From Bacillota bacterium (GTDB lineage Bacteria; Bacillota; SHA-98; UBA4971), in contig DUSX01000017.1 of assembly GCA_012842395.1 (NCBI GenBank), forward strand, positions 62,001 through 126,000: a DNA stretch of 64,000 bases. The letters run 5' to 3'. The notes under the pieces were generated by a model, which worked only from the letters and a program-made list of their open reading frames with translations, was not told the DNA's origin and searched no databases. The stretch's first letter is position 1. Each line of letters opens with the position of its first letter. The position numbers and the translations under genes were made by a program. Shown here in pieces: positions 38,717 through 48,377 of this stretch.

Positions 38717-40033
38717 CTACAGCAGGCCCTCACTGGCCACTTTCGCAAGATCGTCGCACAGGCGCTTGGCAGCTTCCTTGGGCGACATGGTCTTGTAGAT
38801 GACTGCATTGATGGCTTTGAATATGGCGTCTTTCGCAGGCGCCCAGTTCAGCGGAGAGGGGCAGATGCCGGTGGGCAGCTGCGCGCTGAAGCCTTGTTGC
38901 CACCAGTTGCTCTTGAATTCCTCCAAAGCGGACACGTCCTTGCGGGCGGGAATGAACCCGGAGCTGGCCGCCCAACCGGCCATGGCGTCCCTCGACGTGA
39001 TGAACTTGACAAGCTCCCACGCCTTCGACTGATCCTTTGAATGTGCGTTGACCATGATAGGTTTGACTTCCATGTAGGTTGCCTGAATGCCTCCAGGGGG
39101 GATCGGCAGCGGTGCTATGCCGGTCTTCTCCTCTAGGATCGCGCGCGCGGTCTCGTTATCAGCACGGTGCCCCCAGATCCACGGCCCCATCGGGACCATC
39201 GCCCACTTTCCAGCGACGTACCCGTTGTCCTCAGGCATCCACCCAGCACCCCTCTGCGCGGGATCCATCGCCGGGAACTCCGGGTCGCAGAACAGAAGAT
39301 CATAGTAAAGCTGCAACACCCTCTCGAACTGCTCAGGCGTAGCCACGCAAACCCACTTACCGCCGACCTTCTCGAAGATCTGTCGGCCTTTGCTCACCTG
39401 GAAATACCATGAGATGAACTCCTGGAATCCTCGCGATTCGCCAACCTCAGTGACGCAGGTGAACCCGTACACCTTCTTGTTGGATTTCCTCGTAATGGCG
39501 GAAGCTGTCTTCACTAGGTCGTCCCAAGTCTTCGGGACCTCGAGACCATATTCTTTGAAGAGGTCTTTTCTGTAGAGTAGGACGCGGGCGTTAGTGTTGT
39601 AAGGAATCCCGTAAATGGCTCCATCTACTGTCAAGGCGTCCACGGCACCCTTGACGAAGTTGGCCTTTTCGTTCCAAGCGTTGAACTCATCAGTAAGATC
39701 GGCTATAAGCCCCATGCTCAGATAAATGGGCATGTCTTCGACGAGTCCCTCGATCACGTCCGGCTTGCCCGTCTTTGCCTGGATCACGTATTTCTTTTGC
39801 ATTTCGGGATATGAGCCGGGTCCGTAGAACTTGTCGACGACCACATCCGGGAGGGCCTTCTCCACCGCGCTCTCCCACCATGCGACGTAGTCGGGAGAGA
39901 CCTCCTGGGTCACGAACGGCATGTTCCAAAACGTCAACTGGACCTTGGCAGCGGCGTTCGCCACGCAACAAGTCGTCGTGCACACCAAAGCAAACAAAGC
40001 GACGCACACAGCCATACGCACCGCTTTCCTCAT
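38717..40033 (-). CDS. Sugar ABC transporter substrate-binding protein
   Basis: 438 residues, family SBP_bac_1/MalE-like. N-terminal signal peptide (KAVRMAVCVALFALVCTTTCCVANA, cut near residue 28); a lipobox is not clear. The mature protein has typical elements (LTFWNMPF, ADLTDEFNAW, GIPYNTNARVLLYRKDLFKEYG, KWAMVPMGPWIWG). ATG at 40033 with AAGGAG about 12 nt upstream. First gene of the ABC operon; the preceding 352-nt gap probably holds its promoter. Confidence 0.92.
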   Translation of the reverse strand: MRKAVRMAVCVALFALVCTTTCCVANAAAKVQLTFWNMPFVTQEVSPDYVAWWESAVEKALPDVVVDKFYGPGSYPEMQKKYVIQAKTGKPDVIEGLVEDMPIYLSMGLIADLTDEFNAWNEKANFVKGAVDALTVDGAIYGIPYNTNARVLLYRKDLFKEYGLEVPKTWDDLVKTASAITRKSNKKVYGFTCVTEVGESRGFQEFISWYFQVSKGRQIFEKVGGKWVCVATPEQFERVLQLYYDLLFCDPEFPAMDPAQRGAGWMPEDNGYVAGKWAMVPMGPWIWGHRADNETARAILEEKTGIAPLPIPPGGIQATYMEVKPIMVNAHSKDQSKAWELVKFITSRDAMAGWAASSGFIPARKDVSALEEFKSNWWQQGFSAQLPTGICPSPLNWAPAKDAIFKAINAVIYKTMSPKEAAKRLCDDLAKVASEGLL

Positions 40034-40385
40034 AGTGGCCTGACTCTCCTTTCAGAATCGGGTTGGTTGCCTGTCAGCCGACCTCGATGCCGTTCCCCGA
40101 GCCAGAACAATGCGTGTGCAACGCGAGGCCTTCTTCTTCTCGCCGGTGCCAAGGCCGTCGGCGTTCCCAGGTAGGCAGTGAAGTGTGGGCAGCGAAGCAG
40201 CACAAGAAGACATGAAGCCTTGATCGGAGGAAGGAGTTGAGCAACGTTGAACAACATGGACGGTAATGGGCTGTTGTCGCTAGTTGAAGTTGGATTCACA
40301 GCTGCGCACCGGGCAGTCTCCGCGCATCCCCCCTTTCTTCAGCACATCCCACACCGGGCCGTCAGAACACGGGACTTACCCGCGG
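40034..40385. other. Control region of the sugar ABC operon
   Basis: 352 nt without a gene. I see no convincing -35/-10 pair. The palindromic cluster GTTGAGCAACGTTGAACAAC at 40236-40255 (two GTTG-n-CAAC units around AACGTT) is a candidate operator for the adjacent ROK regulator. Confidence 0.45.
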
Positions 40386-41621
40386 TCACTCAGAAGTCTT
40401 TGTACAGTCCACGAATTCGCCGGTCTCAAGCATATTCTCGAGCACCAGTGCGGCTGCACCGATGCTGCTCGCGTCCTCGCCCAAGGAGGACGGCACGATC
40501 TCCGGAAGGTTCACCATGGTCGTGAAGGCCCGCTTCCTCACAACGCACTTTATCTCGTTGAAGAGGAGGTCTCCTGCGCGCGAGACGCCGCCGCCGATGA
40601 CCACCATCTCGGGGCTGAAGAGGTTCACGGCGTTCGCTATGCCGATGCCGAGGTATCTGCCGGCCTCGCAGATCAACCTGCGCGCCAGGAGGTCGCCCTC
40701 GTTGGCGGCTTCGGAGACCACCTCCGCCGTGATGTTCTCGATCCTGCCGCCAACCATATCCCTTATCGTCGTGCGAGCCCCGGCGGAGACCGCCCTTATG
40801 GCCGCCGCCGCAATGCTGGGCCCGGAAGCCACCACCTCCAGGCACCCATTGTTGCCGCACGGACACACAGGCCCGTTGGGATCAACCGTGGTGTGGCCAA
40901 TTTCGCCCGCGCCCCCGCGCTCCCCCCGGTACAGCTCACCGTTGAGGATGAGCCCGGCACCGATGCCGCGGCCCACGTTCACGCAGATGAGGTTCCTGCG
41001 GCCCCGACCCACTCCGAACCTTGCCTCACCCAAGGCCATCGCCCGCGCATCGTTCTCAATCCAGCACGGCAGGCTGAACTCCCCGCGGAAGATGTCTGCG
41101 ACGGGAACGTTGCTCCAACCCGGTATGTTAGGTGCGAACACCGAGACCCCGTTCACCACGTCGGTCAGGCCCGGAACACTCACCCCTATTCCCGCGACCT
41201 TGTCCCGAGCGGAGCCGGCCTGTGACTGGGCTTCGCGCGCCGCCTCCAGCATGCGGGAGAGTATGCCCTCTTTGCCGACGCCCACGTCGAGGTCCATTTT
41301 CGCGCGAGAAACCGTGCTTCCCTGAAGGTCCGTCACGACCGCGATGACCTTGCTTACCCCGAGATCCACCCCAGCAAGGTAAAAAGCTTTCGGGTCGAAC
41401 TCAAGGAGAACGGGAGGCCGTCCGCCGCTTGATTCTCCAAAACCTATCTCTCGCACAATCCTGCATTTTATGAGCGTCGACACAACGTTGGAGATCGTGG
41501 CGGGAGTCAAGCCAGTGACCCCGGCAAGCTCAGCGCGGGACATGGGGCCCTTCTCTCTAAGGACCTGGAATACTCTAAGAGTGTTAATCCTGCGTAGAAG
41601 CCTGGTGTCATCCGCTTTCAT
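40386..41621 (-). CDS. ROK-family transcriptional regulator
   Basis: 411 residues: N-terminal helix-turn-helix (LLRRINTLRVFQVLREKGPMSRAELAGVTGLTPATISN) followed by a ROK sugar-kinase-like domain with the phosphate loop (AGVDLGVSKVIAVVTDLQG), the catalytic-type NDARAMALGE and the zinc motif CPCGNNGCLE. These resemble XylR/NagC-type repressors that respond to sugars. The start is taken at ATG 41621, just before the conserved N-terminus. Immediately upstream of the ABC operon and presumably its regulator. Confidence 0.88.
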   Translation of the reverse strand: MKADDTRLLRRINTLRVFQVLREKGPMSRAELAGVTGLTPATISNVVSTLIKCRIVREIGFGESSGGRPPVLLEFDPKAFYLAGVDLGVSKVIAVVTDLQGSTVSRAKMDLDVGVGKEGILSRMLEAAREAQSQAGSARDKVAGIGVSVPGLTDVVNGVSVFAPNIPGWSNVPVADIFRGEFSLPCWIENDARAMALGEARFGVGRGRRNLICVNVGRGIGAGLILNGELYRGERGGAGEIGHTTVDPNGPVCPCGNNGCLEVVASGPSIAAAAIRAVSAGARTTIRDMVGGRIENITAEVVSEAANEGDLLARRLICEAGRYLGIGIANAVNLFSPEMVVIGGGVSRAGDLLFNEIKCVVRKRAFTTMVNLPEIVPSSLGEDASSIGAAALVLENMLETGEFVDCTKTSE

Positions 41622-41779
41622 GGGCAGCGACCCCGTTCGCCACTCGAGCGCGCTCATCTCGAACACCGCCAACTATCCTCGTTCCGCAACAAGCAGCAGA
41701 GCGTTTCTCAAGAGCCTAAATTAAGCGCCTGCGCCAGCCCGGGTGTAGCTCCCCGCTCGCCCGGCTGACGAACCTCACG

Positions 41780-41797
41780 ACACCACTTCTGTGGTGT
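41780..41797. promoter_or_regulatory. Inverted repeat upstream of the ROK regulator gene
   Basis: ACACCAC and GTGGTGT, 7-bp perfect arms around TTCT, about 160 nt before the ROK start. Operator or leader hairpin; no direct support for either. Confidence 0.4.
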
Positions 41798-42056
41798 ACT
41801 GCCGAGCAAATCGTCGCCACAACTCTGCGCTACCTTACGCGCCCCTGACGTCTCGCCTAACGCTATCGGGCCTGGCCCAAGGTTATCGAACATGCCCTCC
41901 CTCCTCGGCGAGCCTCGGGCGCACGTCATTCGGCTTTCGCACGCGAGCTCGAGCTGGTCGAATCTCTATGCCCCTGGCACAAGCGCCGGTGCCGCGATCT
42001 CGTGCATAACTATTCGCTGAGCCTCCTATGAATCCTGCCATCTTTCATAAAGTTCT

Positions 42057-42087
42057 AAACAAAAACCGGGCGCTCCAAGTAGCCCGG
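42057..42087 (-). terminator. Rho-independent terminator of the tldD-pmbA-GH4 operon
   Basis: On the minus strand CCGGGC pairs with GCCCGG (42087-42066), followed by TTTTTGTTT. It lies 14 nt past the GH4 stop. Confidence 0.85.
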
Positions 42088-42100
42088 AAAACGCACACCA

Positions 42101-43411
42101 CTAGAAGGGAAGAAAACCTGCCTCGGCCGCGAACAGCTCCTCAGCCATGGCTCTGAGCTCCGCAGGAGAGCATACCGCCGCGCTCAGCGGGTCGAGCATC
42201 ATAGCATGGATCGCCGCCTCCCGGTCGCCCTCGAGGGCTGCCTTGACCCCGAGCTCGTAAACGGCCATGTTAGATTGACACAGCGCTGCCAGTTGCGATG
42301 GAAGTCGGCCGAAACGGCAAGGATGGTAGCCAGCGCCATCAACCAGCACAGGCACCTCCACGACCCCGTCGAAGGGAAGGTTTTCGATGAGCCCCCCGTT
42401 CAGGACGGTCGCGTGAATCACGGTCGGCCGATCGAATAAATGGGCCTCGATGATGGCCGAGGCATACTCATGGCTTCTTGTGAGCTCGTAGTGCTCTTCG
42501 CCGGACACAAGGCGCATGGCCCGCGCGTCGTTGTCCTTGCGCCATTGCGGCCAGTTCTTGGCATAAAACCCCGATCCACCGAGATACCCTTCGCGGCAGT
42601 ACTTCTGTATGAGATCGGGGCGCTTGCGGAAGTACGGCACGTATTCGGAGAAATGCCCGCTCGACTCGGTGACGAACGCGCCGAAGTGCAGCATGACCTC
42701 GAAACGCACGGGGTCCCGCTCGTATATCGCCGGATCCTTTGCTTTCTCCCGAAGCACCGGGTACATGTCCCGACCGCCGTGTTCGAGCCTGGTAAACCAA
42801 GCCATGTGATTGATCCCGGCGCATTCCCAAACGAGTTCCTCATACGGCACACCCAAGTACGTGGCGAGCTGCTTGGACGTGTTCTGGACCGAATGGCAAA
42901 GCCCCACGACCCTTAGCTTACTCGTTCGCACCGCCGCCAGCATCATCATGGACATGGGGTTCGTGTAGTTCATGACGAGGGCGCGAGGGCAAAGCTCCTC
43001 CGCGTCACGCAGGATCTCTACCCACGCCGGGATCGTCCGCAACGCCTTCATGACGCCGCCGGGCCCAATGGTATCCCCGATGCACTGATCGATCCCGTAC
43101 TTCTTGGGTATCTCGTAGTCGAAACCCACCGTGGACACGCCGGAGACTTCGATGGTGTTGATCACGTAATCAGCATCGCCCATAACCTCACGGCGCTCGA
43201 CTGACGAGATCACGTCCCAATGCCTGCCAGCGAGCGAGACGAGCTTCTCCACCAGTCTCCGGGCGATGCCCAACCTCTCCGCGTCGATGTCCACCAGTGC
43301 GAAGGTCCCACACCCGATCCCCGGGATGAGGAGAATGTCCTTCGCCAGCTGGAATGTGAAAGAGCTGCCCGCCCCGAAGATGACCACCTTGGGCTTCGAC
43401 GCACCGCGCAT
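42101..43411 (-). CDS. GH4 family glycosidase (alpha-glucosidase/alpha-galactosidase type)
   Basis: 436 residues, NAD- and Mn-dependent. NAD loop IFGAGSSFTFQLAKD, NYTNPMSM, LCHSVQ (metal-ligand Cys) and CAGINHMAWF (His) in the order seen in the AglA/MelA side of GH4, distinct from the 6-phospho-beta-glucosidase at 7617-9098. Last gene of an operon with tldD and pmbA (20 nt after pmbA) and closed by its own terminator. Substrate not deducible, but the ROK-ABC sugar system next door makes an imported alpha-glycoside plausible. ATG 43411; AGGAGG is rather far (13 nt). Confidence 0.87.
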   Translation of the reverse strand: MRGASKPKVVIFGAGSSFTFQLAKDILLIPGIGCGTFALVDIDAERLGIARRLVEKLVSLAGRHWDVISSVERREVMGDADYVINTIEVSGVSTVGFDYEIPKKYGIDQCIGDTIGPGGVMKALRTIPAWVEILRDAEELCPRALVMNYTNPMSMMMLAAVRTSKLRVVGLCHSVQNTSKQLATYLGVPYEELVWECAGINHMAWFTRLEHGGRDMYPVLREKAKDPAIYERDPVRFEVMLHFGAFVTESSGHFSEYVPYFRKRPDLIQKYCREGYLGGSGFYAKNWPQWRKDNDARAMRLVSGEEHYELTRSHEYASAIIEAHLFDRPTVIHATVLNGGLIENLPFDGVVEVPVLVDGAGYHPCRFGRLPSQLAALCQSNMAVYELGVKAALEGDREAAIHAMMLDPLSAAVCSPAELRAMAEELFAAEAGFLPF

Positions 43412-43431
43412 GCGACCCGTGCCACCTCCTG

Positions 43432-44793
43432 TCAGTATTGCGTGACTCCCGTAAACGTGAAGCTCCTCACCTTTACCGCCGGCGCTACGATTCCACCCAG
43501 CGAGTACAAGGGAAGAAGCCTCGTCTCCTTTGAGATCAGTTCCACGCCGGAGAACGCGCCAAGTATGCTCTCGGTGAACCGGAGGTTCTTCACCGGCCGC
43601 ACGATCCTGCCGCTTTCCACGAGGAAGGTGCCATCCCTCGTCATGCCCGTCAGTATCGACTTTGCGGGATGGACGGGGTTCGTATAGTGAAGGCGCTTCA
43701 CGTAAATGCCGCGCCTCGTGGCCGCGATCATCTCGTCCAGAGAGGAATCACCCCCAGCCATGAAGAGATTGACGGCGAAGGGCTCCGCGGACGGCAAGGG
43801 CGATATCGCATGGCCCGTGGAGCGCTTTCCCTCGCGCGCGGCCGTGAACGAATCGTACACAACGCCGCGTGCGACGCCCTCCTCGATGAGCATGACCCTC
43901 TGCTTGGGCACCCCCTCGGCGTCGAAGGGCAGCGGCACCCCGCGCGGGTCAAGGCCGTCATCCCAGATGGTGATGTTCGGCCCGGTTATCCTGCGCCCGA
44001 TATTCCCTGACATGAAGCTACGACCCTCTTGGAACGAGAGCGCACCGAACCCCATGTAGGAGAGCATTTGAACCATGTCGGCCACCGCGTACGCCTCGAA
44101 GATGGCTTCGTATTCTCCGGGCTCGATGTCTACGGGGTCGGCATCCGCCAGACATCCCCTCACCGCCTCTTCAGCGACTTCATGCGGGTCTATGGCTCCG
44201 ACGTTCACAGAAAAGCGCTCCGCGTAACCCGAGCCGGTAGCGGACATAACGACCGTGAGAAGGTTCGCGCGGGTGAACCGTGTCTCTGCAAGAAGCCCGC
44301 GTGAGTTCACGACCATCATCTCGTGCGCCGCCGTGGAAAACGAGCCTGACGCAACGAGCCCTTCTTTGGCCGCGAGCCTGCAGATCTCCCCCACGCCCGA
44401 AGCCCGCCGCTCTGGCGGGCACGACGCGGTCTCTTCGGAATATGCGTTGACCTGCGCACACTCGGCCGGGCCGGGGAGCCCTGGGAACTCTGGGTTCTCA
44501 GGCTGCGCCTTCGCGACGCGCCCCGCCCGCCGCACCGTGGCCTCGACCGATTCGCGATCCAGCCTCGTGGTGGACGCAACCCCGACCTTCTGACCGAATA
44601 CCGACCTCACCACCACGCTTGTGGTGCGTTCCCCGGTGTTCTGGTGGATCTCGCAGTTGGCGAAACGCGTGAGGTATGCCTCGGACGTCTCGACGGCCAC
44701 CTCGACCTCGTCAGCTTCGGACGTATTCAGGACGATATCGGCCACGCACGCATGGTCTCTGCTACGGAAAACGGTATCTTTCGCCCCTACCAT
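43432..44793 (-). CDS. pmbA: TldE/PmbA-family metalloprotease subunit
   Basis: 453-residue partner of TldD. TldD/TldE heterodimers degrade or process peptides (microcin B17 maturation and CcdA turnover in E. coli). It lacks the HExxxH motif, as the PmbA subunit does, and shows the conserved GRRITGPNITIWDDG and C-terminal VRSFTFTGVT. ATG at 44793 overlaps the tldD stop by 7 nt. No peptide precursor gene is visible nearby. Confidence 0.9.
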   Translation of the reverse strand: MVGAKDTVFRSRDHACVADIVLNTSEADEVEVAVETSEAYLTRFANCEIHQNTGERTTSVVVRSVFGQKVGVASTTRLDRESVEATVRRAGRVAKAQPENPEFPGLPGPAECAQVNAYSEETASCPPERRASGVGEICRLAAKEGLVASGSFSTAAHEMMVVNSRGLLAETRFTRANLLTVVMSATGSGYAERFSVNVGAIDPHEVAEEAVRGCLADADPVDIEPGEYEAIFEAYAVADMVQMLSYMGFGALSFQEGRSFMSGNIGRRITGPNITIWDDGLDPRGVPLPFDAEGVPKQRVMLIEEGVARGVVYDSFTAAREGKRSTGHAISPLPSAEPFAVNLFMAGGDSSLDEMIAATRRGIYVKRLHYTNPVHPAKSILTGMTRDGTFLVESGRIVRPVKNLRFTESILGAFSGVELISKETRLLPLYSLGGIVAPAVKVRSFTFTGVTQY

Positions 44794-46238
44794 CTCCCAA
44801 CACCCACCCTCACGTTACGGAATCTCGCGGGAGCAGACCCGTGACCGACGTGCGCGAGCTGAGGCGGCTCGCCTTTGCCGCAATTCGGAACACCCCAAAG
44901 GTGCCACTCTCCTCTGGTCCCAACCGCGTCGCAACTCCCCCAGAACTCAGGCGTTATCCCCGTATAAGTGGGATTCTTCACCATCTGGCCGATGGCGCCG
45001 TCCCTAATGAGGTAACCAACCTCTGTGCCAAACTGAAAGTTCAATCGCCTGTCGTCTATACTCCAGCTCTTGTTCGTATCGAGGAGAATGCCCTCCTTCG
45101 TATCGCGGATCATCTCGTCGAGCGTCCAATCGCCCGGCTCGAGGTTGATGTTAGTCATCCTGATTATCGGCATCCTGTGGGGACCGTCCGCGCGCATCGC
45201 ACCATTGCTTCTTTCACCCAACCTGGCCGCGGTTTCCCTGGACGTAAGATAGTTCACGAATATCCCGCCGTCCACAAGTGGCGTTCTCTGCGCGGGAACG
45301 CCTTCGTCGTCGTACCCGAAGCTCCCGAGGCCTCCGGGGATCGTTGCATCGGCGGTTATGTTCACGAGCTCCGATCCGTACCTGAAGCTGCCTTTCTTGT
45401 CCGGCGTCAGGAAGCTCGTCCCCGCGTAACTCGCCTCGGTGCCGAAGACCCTGTCCAGCTCCGACGGGTGCCCGCAGGACTCGTGAATCTGCAGGGCCAT
45501 CTGGTTGGTTCCGAGGATCACCGTGGTGGTCATCGAGGGGCACTGCGGCGCGTCCAAGAGATCCCCCGCCTCCCGTCCCACCTTCTCTGCATGGCCGGGA
45601 AGGTCGAGAGCCTCCACGAACTCGTATCCCGCACACGCGAAATCCCCGCCGAACGCGGCCGGATATGATCGCCTCTGTACATCGTTTGGGCCCGCGGCGA
45701 ACGCGGAGAGCCCGGCGCCGCTTTCCACCCTTTTCTGGCTGATCACCGCGCCTTCGGATGACACGAAGGTCTTCTCTTCCTCAAAAAAGCTCATCGAAGC
45801 GGTGGACACCCTGACCCTCTTATCTTCCCTGGCCAGCCTATCAGCGTCAAGGAGCAGTTGGATCTTCTCGTCGATCGGCACCTCGAACGGGTCCGTGTTG
45901 CACGGGGTGACGTGCGAGCCAGTGACCGGCTTGGTGGGGGCCAGCGCAACATCGCGCCGTTTCACCGTCGCGCTCGCCCGCGCGATTCTTACAGCCTCGT
46001 CCGCAACCCGCAAGGCTTCGTCAAGGTCCAGCCTGGAGCTAGACGCGAAACCCCAGGCCCCGTCCACGAGCACCCTTACACCGAAGCCCTCATCCTCGCC
46101 CATGGATACGCCACTCACCGCTCCGTTTTTCACGGAGATAGATTCCTGCCGCCTACGCACTACTCTCACGTCGGCATAGCTTGCCCCCCTCGACACAGCG
46201 AGGTCAAGGGCGTCTTTCAGTTCCGGCACATCCAGCAA
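44787..46238 (-). CDS. tldD: TldD-family metalloprotease
   Basis: 483-residue zinc peptidase; catalytic HESCGH (HExxxH, residues 252-257) and the late GVPNCGKG cysteine. Works as heterodimer with PmbA. The start is TTG at 46238, 7-8 nt after AGGAGGG, beginning LDVPELKDALDLA; the frame to 46298 starts in unconserved sequence. First gene of a three-gene operon with pmbA and a GH4 enzyme. Confidence 0.91.
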   Translation of the reverse strand: MLDVPELKDALDLAVSRGASYADVRVVRRRQESISVKNGAVSGVSMGEDEGFGVRVLVDGAWGFASSSRLDLDEALRVADEAVRIARASATVKRRDVALAPTKPVTGSHVTPCNTDPFEVPIDEKIQLLLDADRLAREDKRVRVSTASMSFFEEEKTFVSSEGAVISQKRVESGAGLSAFAAGPNDVQRRSYPAAFGGDFACAGYEFVEALDLPGHAEKVGREAGDLLDAPQCPSMTTTVILGTNQMALQIHESCGHPSELDRVFGTEASYAGTSFLTPDKKGSFRYGSELVNITADATIPGGLGSFGYDDEGVPAQRTPLVDGGIFVNYLTSRETAARLGERSNGAMRADGPHRMPIIRMTNINLEPGDWTLDEMIRDTKEGILLDTNKSWSIDDRRLNFQFGTEVGYLIRDGAIGQMVKNPTYTGITPEFWGSCDAVGTRGEWHLWGVPNCGKGEPPQLAHVGHGSAPARFRNVRVGVGRW

Positions 46239-46769
46239 GATCGCTCCCTCCTCAGACGGCCAAGCTCCACGTCTCTCGTCGCGGCCCCACAGGCCCACTA
46301 CAGGCCCACTCGAGGATGGCCCGCGACCCGTGCCGCGGCATCCGCATGCCGGCTCCGCCTACGGGCTGGGTATTCTACACGACGCTGCCCCATCCCTTCA
46401 CACCGAAGTCGGATTTCAGAGGCTGCCAAGGTCGTCACAAGCCCGCGCTCCTTTTCAGCGCACAAGTCCTGCCCCGGGCTGCCGGCGTTCGTCCTGAGGA
46501 GACGGCGCCGCGCTTGCGGCGCGCCTCGTTCGAGTTCGCCGCCCGGGCTGGCCGAATTCCGAGCGCCCCGTCGTGCAAGCACCGGCAACCCCAGCGCCCT
46601 CGCCCTCGAGAGAAAGGGCAGAAACTTGCCGCGCCATACTTACGTAAGCGCGTGCACGCGTTCAAGGAAGGAAATCGGCGGATCGCGCAGAATACGGTGT
46701 GGCGAACTGCAGCAGCCTAGCATATCAGCACGGTATCGGGGCGAAGGCCGTCAACTGAGGGGGGATACG
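46239..46769. other. Divergent gap between tldD and the aminotransferase gene
   Basis: 531 nt, mostly filled by repeat copy 3 (46428-46641). Outside it I see no gene and no confident promoter. Confidence 0.5.
46428..46641 (-). repeat. Dispersed palindromic repeat, copy 3
   Basis: About 214 bp in minus orientation. Left end AAGTATGGCGCGGC, then GGGGTTGCCGGTGCTTGCAC, the GAATTCGGC arm, CTCGAACGAGGCGCGCCGC, and a decayed right end. It occupies the divergent gap between tldD and the aminotransferase gene. Confidence 0.8.
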
Positions 46770-47924
46770 ATGGAATCAGAATCGCGCACTTCAACGGGGC
46801 TCGAGTTCCGAAAGGTCTCAATGGCAAAACCCTATCACGGTCCCGAGATAGAAGAGGCCGTCCTCCAAGTGCTCAGATCGGGGATGCTCATTCAGGGGCG
46901 GATGGTCGAGGAGTTCGAGACGGGCCTAGCGAATTACCTAGGCGCCACGCACGTCGTGGCTGTGGGAAGCGGCACTGCTGCCCTTCACCTCGCCTTCCTC
47001 GCGCTCGGGGTCGGCCCCGGAGACGAGGTCATCACCACGCCGTTCAGCTTCGCGTCGTCCGCCTATGCCATCATGTATTGCGGCGCGACGCCTGTGTTCG
47101 CCGATATCGATCCAAGGACCTTCAACATAGACCCAGCGTCGATCGAGGAGAGAATAACCCCTCGCACAGTCGGTATCGAGCCCGTGCACCTCTACGGGCA
47201 ACCGGCGGAGATGGATGCCATACGCGACATAGCCGCGCGTCACGGCCTCTTCATCGTGGAAGACGCTGCCCAGGCCATCGGGGCGGAATACCGTGGTAGG
47301 AAAATCGGAACCATCGGTGACGTGACGTGTTTCAGCACTTACGCCACGAAGAACCTCCATACCATGGAAGGCGGGTTCATCGCGACAGAAGACCGCGATC
47401 TCGCAACGAAAATCAGGCGCCTGCGCAACATCGGCCAGGAGAGCAAATACCGTCACACGCTGGTCGGATTCAATTACCGCATGACAGAAGTCGCGGCAGC
47501 CGTCGGGCGGGCGCAACTCGGCCTCATAGACGAGTTTTCGAGGATCCGGCGGCAAAACGCGGCCTACCTCACCGGCGCGATCTCGTCGCTCCCGGGGGTC
47601 ACGCCGCCTTACGTGCCGCCCCATGTATCATCCGTCTTCCACCAGTACACGGTGAGCATCGATGAGAGCACTCTAGGCCGCTCGCGCGATGAGATAGCTG
47701 CCTTAATGAAGGCAGCCGGCGTCGAAACGGGCATCCACTACCCGGAACCAATCTATTCCCAGCCAGCGCTTCGAGAGCGGTTCGGAGCACAGGCCGCACT
47801 CTGTCCAGCAACGGAACGGGCCTATCGGCAGGTTCTGTCGCTCCCCGTTCATCCCGGGCTGACAAAAGATGATCTAGACCATGTGGTGCGGGCGCTAGCG
47901 AGCGCGGTGGGCGTCGCCCTGTAA
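46770..47924 (+). CDS. DegT/DnrJ/EryC1-family aminotransferase
   Basis: 384-residue PLP-dependent sugar aminotransferase, fold type I. The Schiff-base Lys194 lies in FSTYATKNLHTMEGG; AVGSGTAALHLA and VEDAAQAIGAEYRG are typical cofactor-binding segments. These enzymes make amino sugars for surface glycans or antibiotics. ATG at 46770 has GGGGGG 5-6 nt upstream. It is isolated here: no nucleotide-sugar partner genes adjoin it, so the substrate is unknown. The long upstream frame (to 45858) is antisense to tldD and rejected. Confidence 0.9.
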   Translation: MESESRTSTGLEFRKVSMAKPYHGPEIEEAVLQVLRSGMLIQGRMVEEFETGLANYLGATHVVAVGSGTAALHLAFLALGVGPGDEVITTPFSFASSAYAIMYCGATPVFADIDPRTFNIDPASIEERITPRTVGIEPVHLYGQPAEMDAIRDIAARHGLFIVEDAAQAIGAEYRGRKIGTIGDVTCFSTYATKNLHTMEGGFIATEDRDLATKIRRLRNIGQESKYRHTLVGFNYRMTEVAAAVGRAQLGLIDEFSRIRRQNAAYLTGAISSLPGVTPPYVPPHVSSVFHQYTVSIDESTLGRSRDEIAALMKAAGVETGIHYPEPIYSQPALRERFGAQAALCPATERAYRQVLSLPVHPGLTKDDLDHVVRALASAVGVAL

Positions 47925-48377
47925 AGTCGCTGTGGCAGCCATGCCCTGCAGAGGAGGAGATAACCAACCCTGAGAAGGTCTTTCAAGCGAAACGTCGAAG
48001 CAGTAAAGTGCGCCGGCGAAGGCCCCTTGCGCGCTCGCGGGGTTCCACCGCCAGACGGCGGCGACCGCCGCCCCGGGTTGAGCTCCAACGCTCGGAAGCA
48101 ATTGTAGGGCCATTAGGACTCTTCTCGGAATCGCACCTCAGCGCACGCATCGCGCAGTGCCTACAAGGCCTTGCCACCCCACCCAGGGTCGGGGAAAGGT
48201 TCGAGCCCGGGCGGTCCGCCTCCGGGGCCCCGGAAAAGGTTTCGCTGCGGAGAGGAGGGGATGCACGGAAGCACGTGAGCGAGCAGCTACCCGCGCAGCA
48301 CAAAGCGGGCTGGGGTCCGTTACAGGGCGCATTTACTCGTGCTGGCCACACGCTATGTATCTTAAGGAGGTTCGGGT
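47925..48377 (+). other. Long leader region of the purine permease
   Basis: 453 nt without a gene. Several hairpins are possible (GGCGGC-GACC-GCCGCC near 48056; the palindrome TCCGGGGCCCCGGA at 48221-48234; CCCGC/GCGGG near 48295). I do not find the TCTACC...GACTA core of a purine riboswitch. A good ribosome site AAGGAGG precedes the ATG. Confidence 0.5.

Larger units (their letters stand above)
41622..42100. other. Region upstream of the ROK gene
   Basis: 479 nt without a gene. It contains the GH4 terminator (42057-42087) and the hairpin/operator ACACCAC-TTCT-GTGGTGT at 41780-41797. No clear promoter hexamers could be assigned. Confidence 0.5.

Noticed and set aside
45858-46769. 304-codon extension in front of the DegT aminotransferase
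   Set aside because: Runs antisense to tldD and through repeat copy 3; the ribosome site and family N-terminus place the start at 46770.
48221-48234. 14-bp perfect palindrome TCCGGGGCCCCGGA
   Set aside because: Short GC palindromes are expected by chance in such DNA; no second copy or regulator link seen.
47925-48377. Purine riboswitch before the purine permease
   Set aside because: The conserved junction segments of that riboswitch are not visible in the leader.
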